DNA of 5,953 nucleotides from positions 1 to 5,953 of the forward strand of contig USAP01000108.1 of NCBI GenBank assembly GCA_900552775.1. Direction: 5' to 3'. Shown here one piece after another: positions 5,234 through 5,953 of this stretch (position 1 is its first letter; every line of letters starts with the position of its first letter). Both the position numbers and the translations under genes were made by a program. The notes beneath the pieces were generated by a model. That model did not search any database. It saw nothing but the letters and a program-made list of their open reading frames with translations, and was not told the DNA's origin. The DNA comes from an uncultured Eubacteriales bacterium. Lineage in GTDB: Bacteria; Bacillota; Clostridia; UMGS1883; UMGS1540.

Positions 5234-5914
5234 TTAATATTTTTTAAAATTCATTGCATCTTTTGCGATTTTCTCAATTTCTTCTCTCGATATATTGCCC
5301 GTAACGGAATAAGCCGCGTTGCTGTCACACCAGATAAGCATGTTCCAGAGATTTTTTGAAACAAAGAGCGCGTCATAGCCGTTCACCTTTGTTTTTTCAA
5401 CAACAGCGTTTTCCGTGTCCACAGTGCCGTCTGTGTCAAGGCTGTGTGTTTCAAAATAAAAATACTTGTCTTCGCTTTCAAAAAGATAAAAAAGAGACAG
5501 GCTAGTTTCGTCTTTTCTCTTGAGGCTGAAGCCCATGGGAGCGTAGTAGAAGGCAGCGTCGTCATCCGAAAAATTTAGACCGCCGCCCTCTTTGAAATTG
5601 TATGCGCTGTTCGGCTTGTCCTTTTCAAGAACAAAGTTTAAAAAGCGCAGTCTCCATGCCTCAACGTTGTAAACCGTAACGCCGCAGCCTATGGCGATAA
5701 CAAGCAGGATGCATGCCGCGCGTGCGGTGTATTTCATAAATTTGCGGCGTGATATCTTCCGGCGTTCACGGCGGAAAAGTCTGTGCATTTTTTCCTCGTG
5801 CTCCGGCGAGAAAACTATTTCTTCTTCGGGGTCTTTAAGGCTTTCGCCTATTTCGCGGTCGGCAATTTCCGCGGCAACTTTTAAAATATCGTCCGTAATA
5901 TTAAAGTCTTTCAC
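5234..5914 (-). CDS. DUF4367-domain single-pass membrane protein, probable anti-sigma factor (226 residues)
   Basis: The start is GTG 5914-5912 with AGGGGTGA about 8 bases upstream; the stop is TAA 5236-5234. Residues 1-62 are a charged cytoplasmic part (acidic 20-42, then the very basic RRERRKISRRKFMKY at 48-62). Residues about 65-83 are one membrane segment (ARAACILLVIAIGCGVTVYNV). Residues 85-226 lie outside and from about 125 fit DUF4367: YAPMGFSLK, repeated aromatic strands, KVNGYDALFVSK, then the typical end MLIWCDSNAAYSVTGNISREEIEKIAKDA. In Clostridia such proteins are commonly encoded right after an ECF-type sigma factor and are taken to hold it at the membrane and respond to an outside signal. 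The upstream stop overlaps this start (GTGA), as expected for such a pair. The anti-sigma role is inferred from this arrangement and topology; no zinc-binding anti-sigma motif (HxxxCxxC) is present. GC is the highest in the window by hand count. Confidence 0.87.
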   Translation of the reverse strand: MKDFNITDDILKVAAEIADREIGESLKDPEEEIVFSPEHEEKMHRLFRRERRKISRRKFMKYTARAACILLVIAIGCGVTVYNVEAWRLRFLNFVLEKDKPNSAYNFKEGGGLNFSDDDAAFYYAPMGFSLKRKDETSLSLFYLFESEDKYFYFETHSLDTDGTVDTENAVVEKTKVNGYDALFVSKNLWNMLIWCDSNAAYSVTGNISREEIEKIAKDAMNFKKY

Positions 5915-5953
5915 GCAAGCTCACCCCTTTTTTCAAGTTCTTTCAAAATTTTG
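5911..5953 (-). CDS. C-terminal 13 residues of an upstream gene, probable ECF-type sigma factor (partial)
   Basis: Minus-strand codons from 5952 read KILKELEKRGELA and stop at TGA 5913-5911, overlapping the GTG start of the DUF4367 gene by 4 bases. A charged helical end of this kind fits the last helix of a sigma-70 family region 4, and the neighbour is the typical partner. With only 13 residues visible, the identity rests on context. Confidence 0.5.
   Translation of the reverse strand, partial: KILKELEKRGELA

Overview
The window carries a single-strand run of cell-surface genes, all read right to left (minus strand), from an anaerobic Firmicute, most likely a gut- or digester-type member of the class Clostridia. 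The evidence for this is a sigma-factor/DUF4367 membrane-protein pair, S-layer homology (SLH) proteins with the usual clostridial SLH arrangement, strong AGGAGG-like ribosome binding sites with A/T-rich spacers, mixed ATG/GTG/TTG starts, and moderate to low GC (hand-counted sample lines run from about one third to one half GC).

Layout in transcription order. At the right edge, 5953-5911 is the last 13 codons of an upstream gene, probably an ECF-type sigma factor. It overlaps by 4 bases a 226-residue DUF4367 membrane protein (5914-5234), the likely anti-sigma partner. Next comes a 271-base gap (5233-4963) holding a repeat-like segment and two perfect inverted repeats built around ATTCGTGAAT. 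Then follows a translationally coupled pair: a 633-residue exported protein of unknown function (4962-3061) overlapping by 11 bases a TTG-started 384-residue SLH protein with a cysteine- and tyrosine-containing unknown C-terminal half (3071-1917). A strong hairpin (1869-1898) ends this unit. A second SLH protein, 334 residues (1791-787), follows. After another ATTCGTGAAT-type hairpin comes a very small gene (670-560) made almost entirely of a signal peptide. Its stop codon is the first triplet of a 12-bp hairpin, which lies just ahead of a left-truncated BspA-type leucine-rich-repeat surface protein (507 to beyond position 1).

How the genes may work together (inference): every intact product downstream of the sigma/anti-sigma pair has an export signal. 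The SLH proteins can bind secondary cell-wall polymer, the 633-residue protein is probably displayed with or by its coupled SLH partner, and the LRR protein is an adhesin-like surface protein. The sigma/DUF4367 pair could sense an envelope signal and control surface genes, but no promoter here proves that it controls these.

The parts that look least described are: (i) the 36-codon signal-peptide minigene with its stop-overlapping hairpin in front of the LRR gene, whose start region is a near copy of the start of the adjacent SLH gene; (ii) a shared upstream element (710-753 and 5012-5048) placed the same way before two exported-protein genes; and (iii) the coupled 633-residue/SLH pair, whose main domains I do not recognise.
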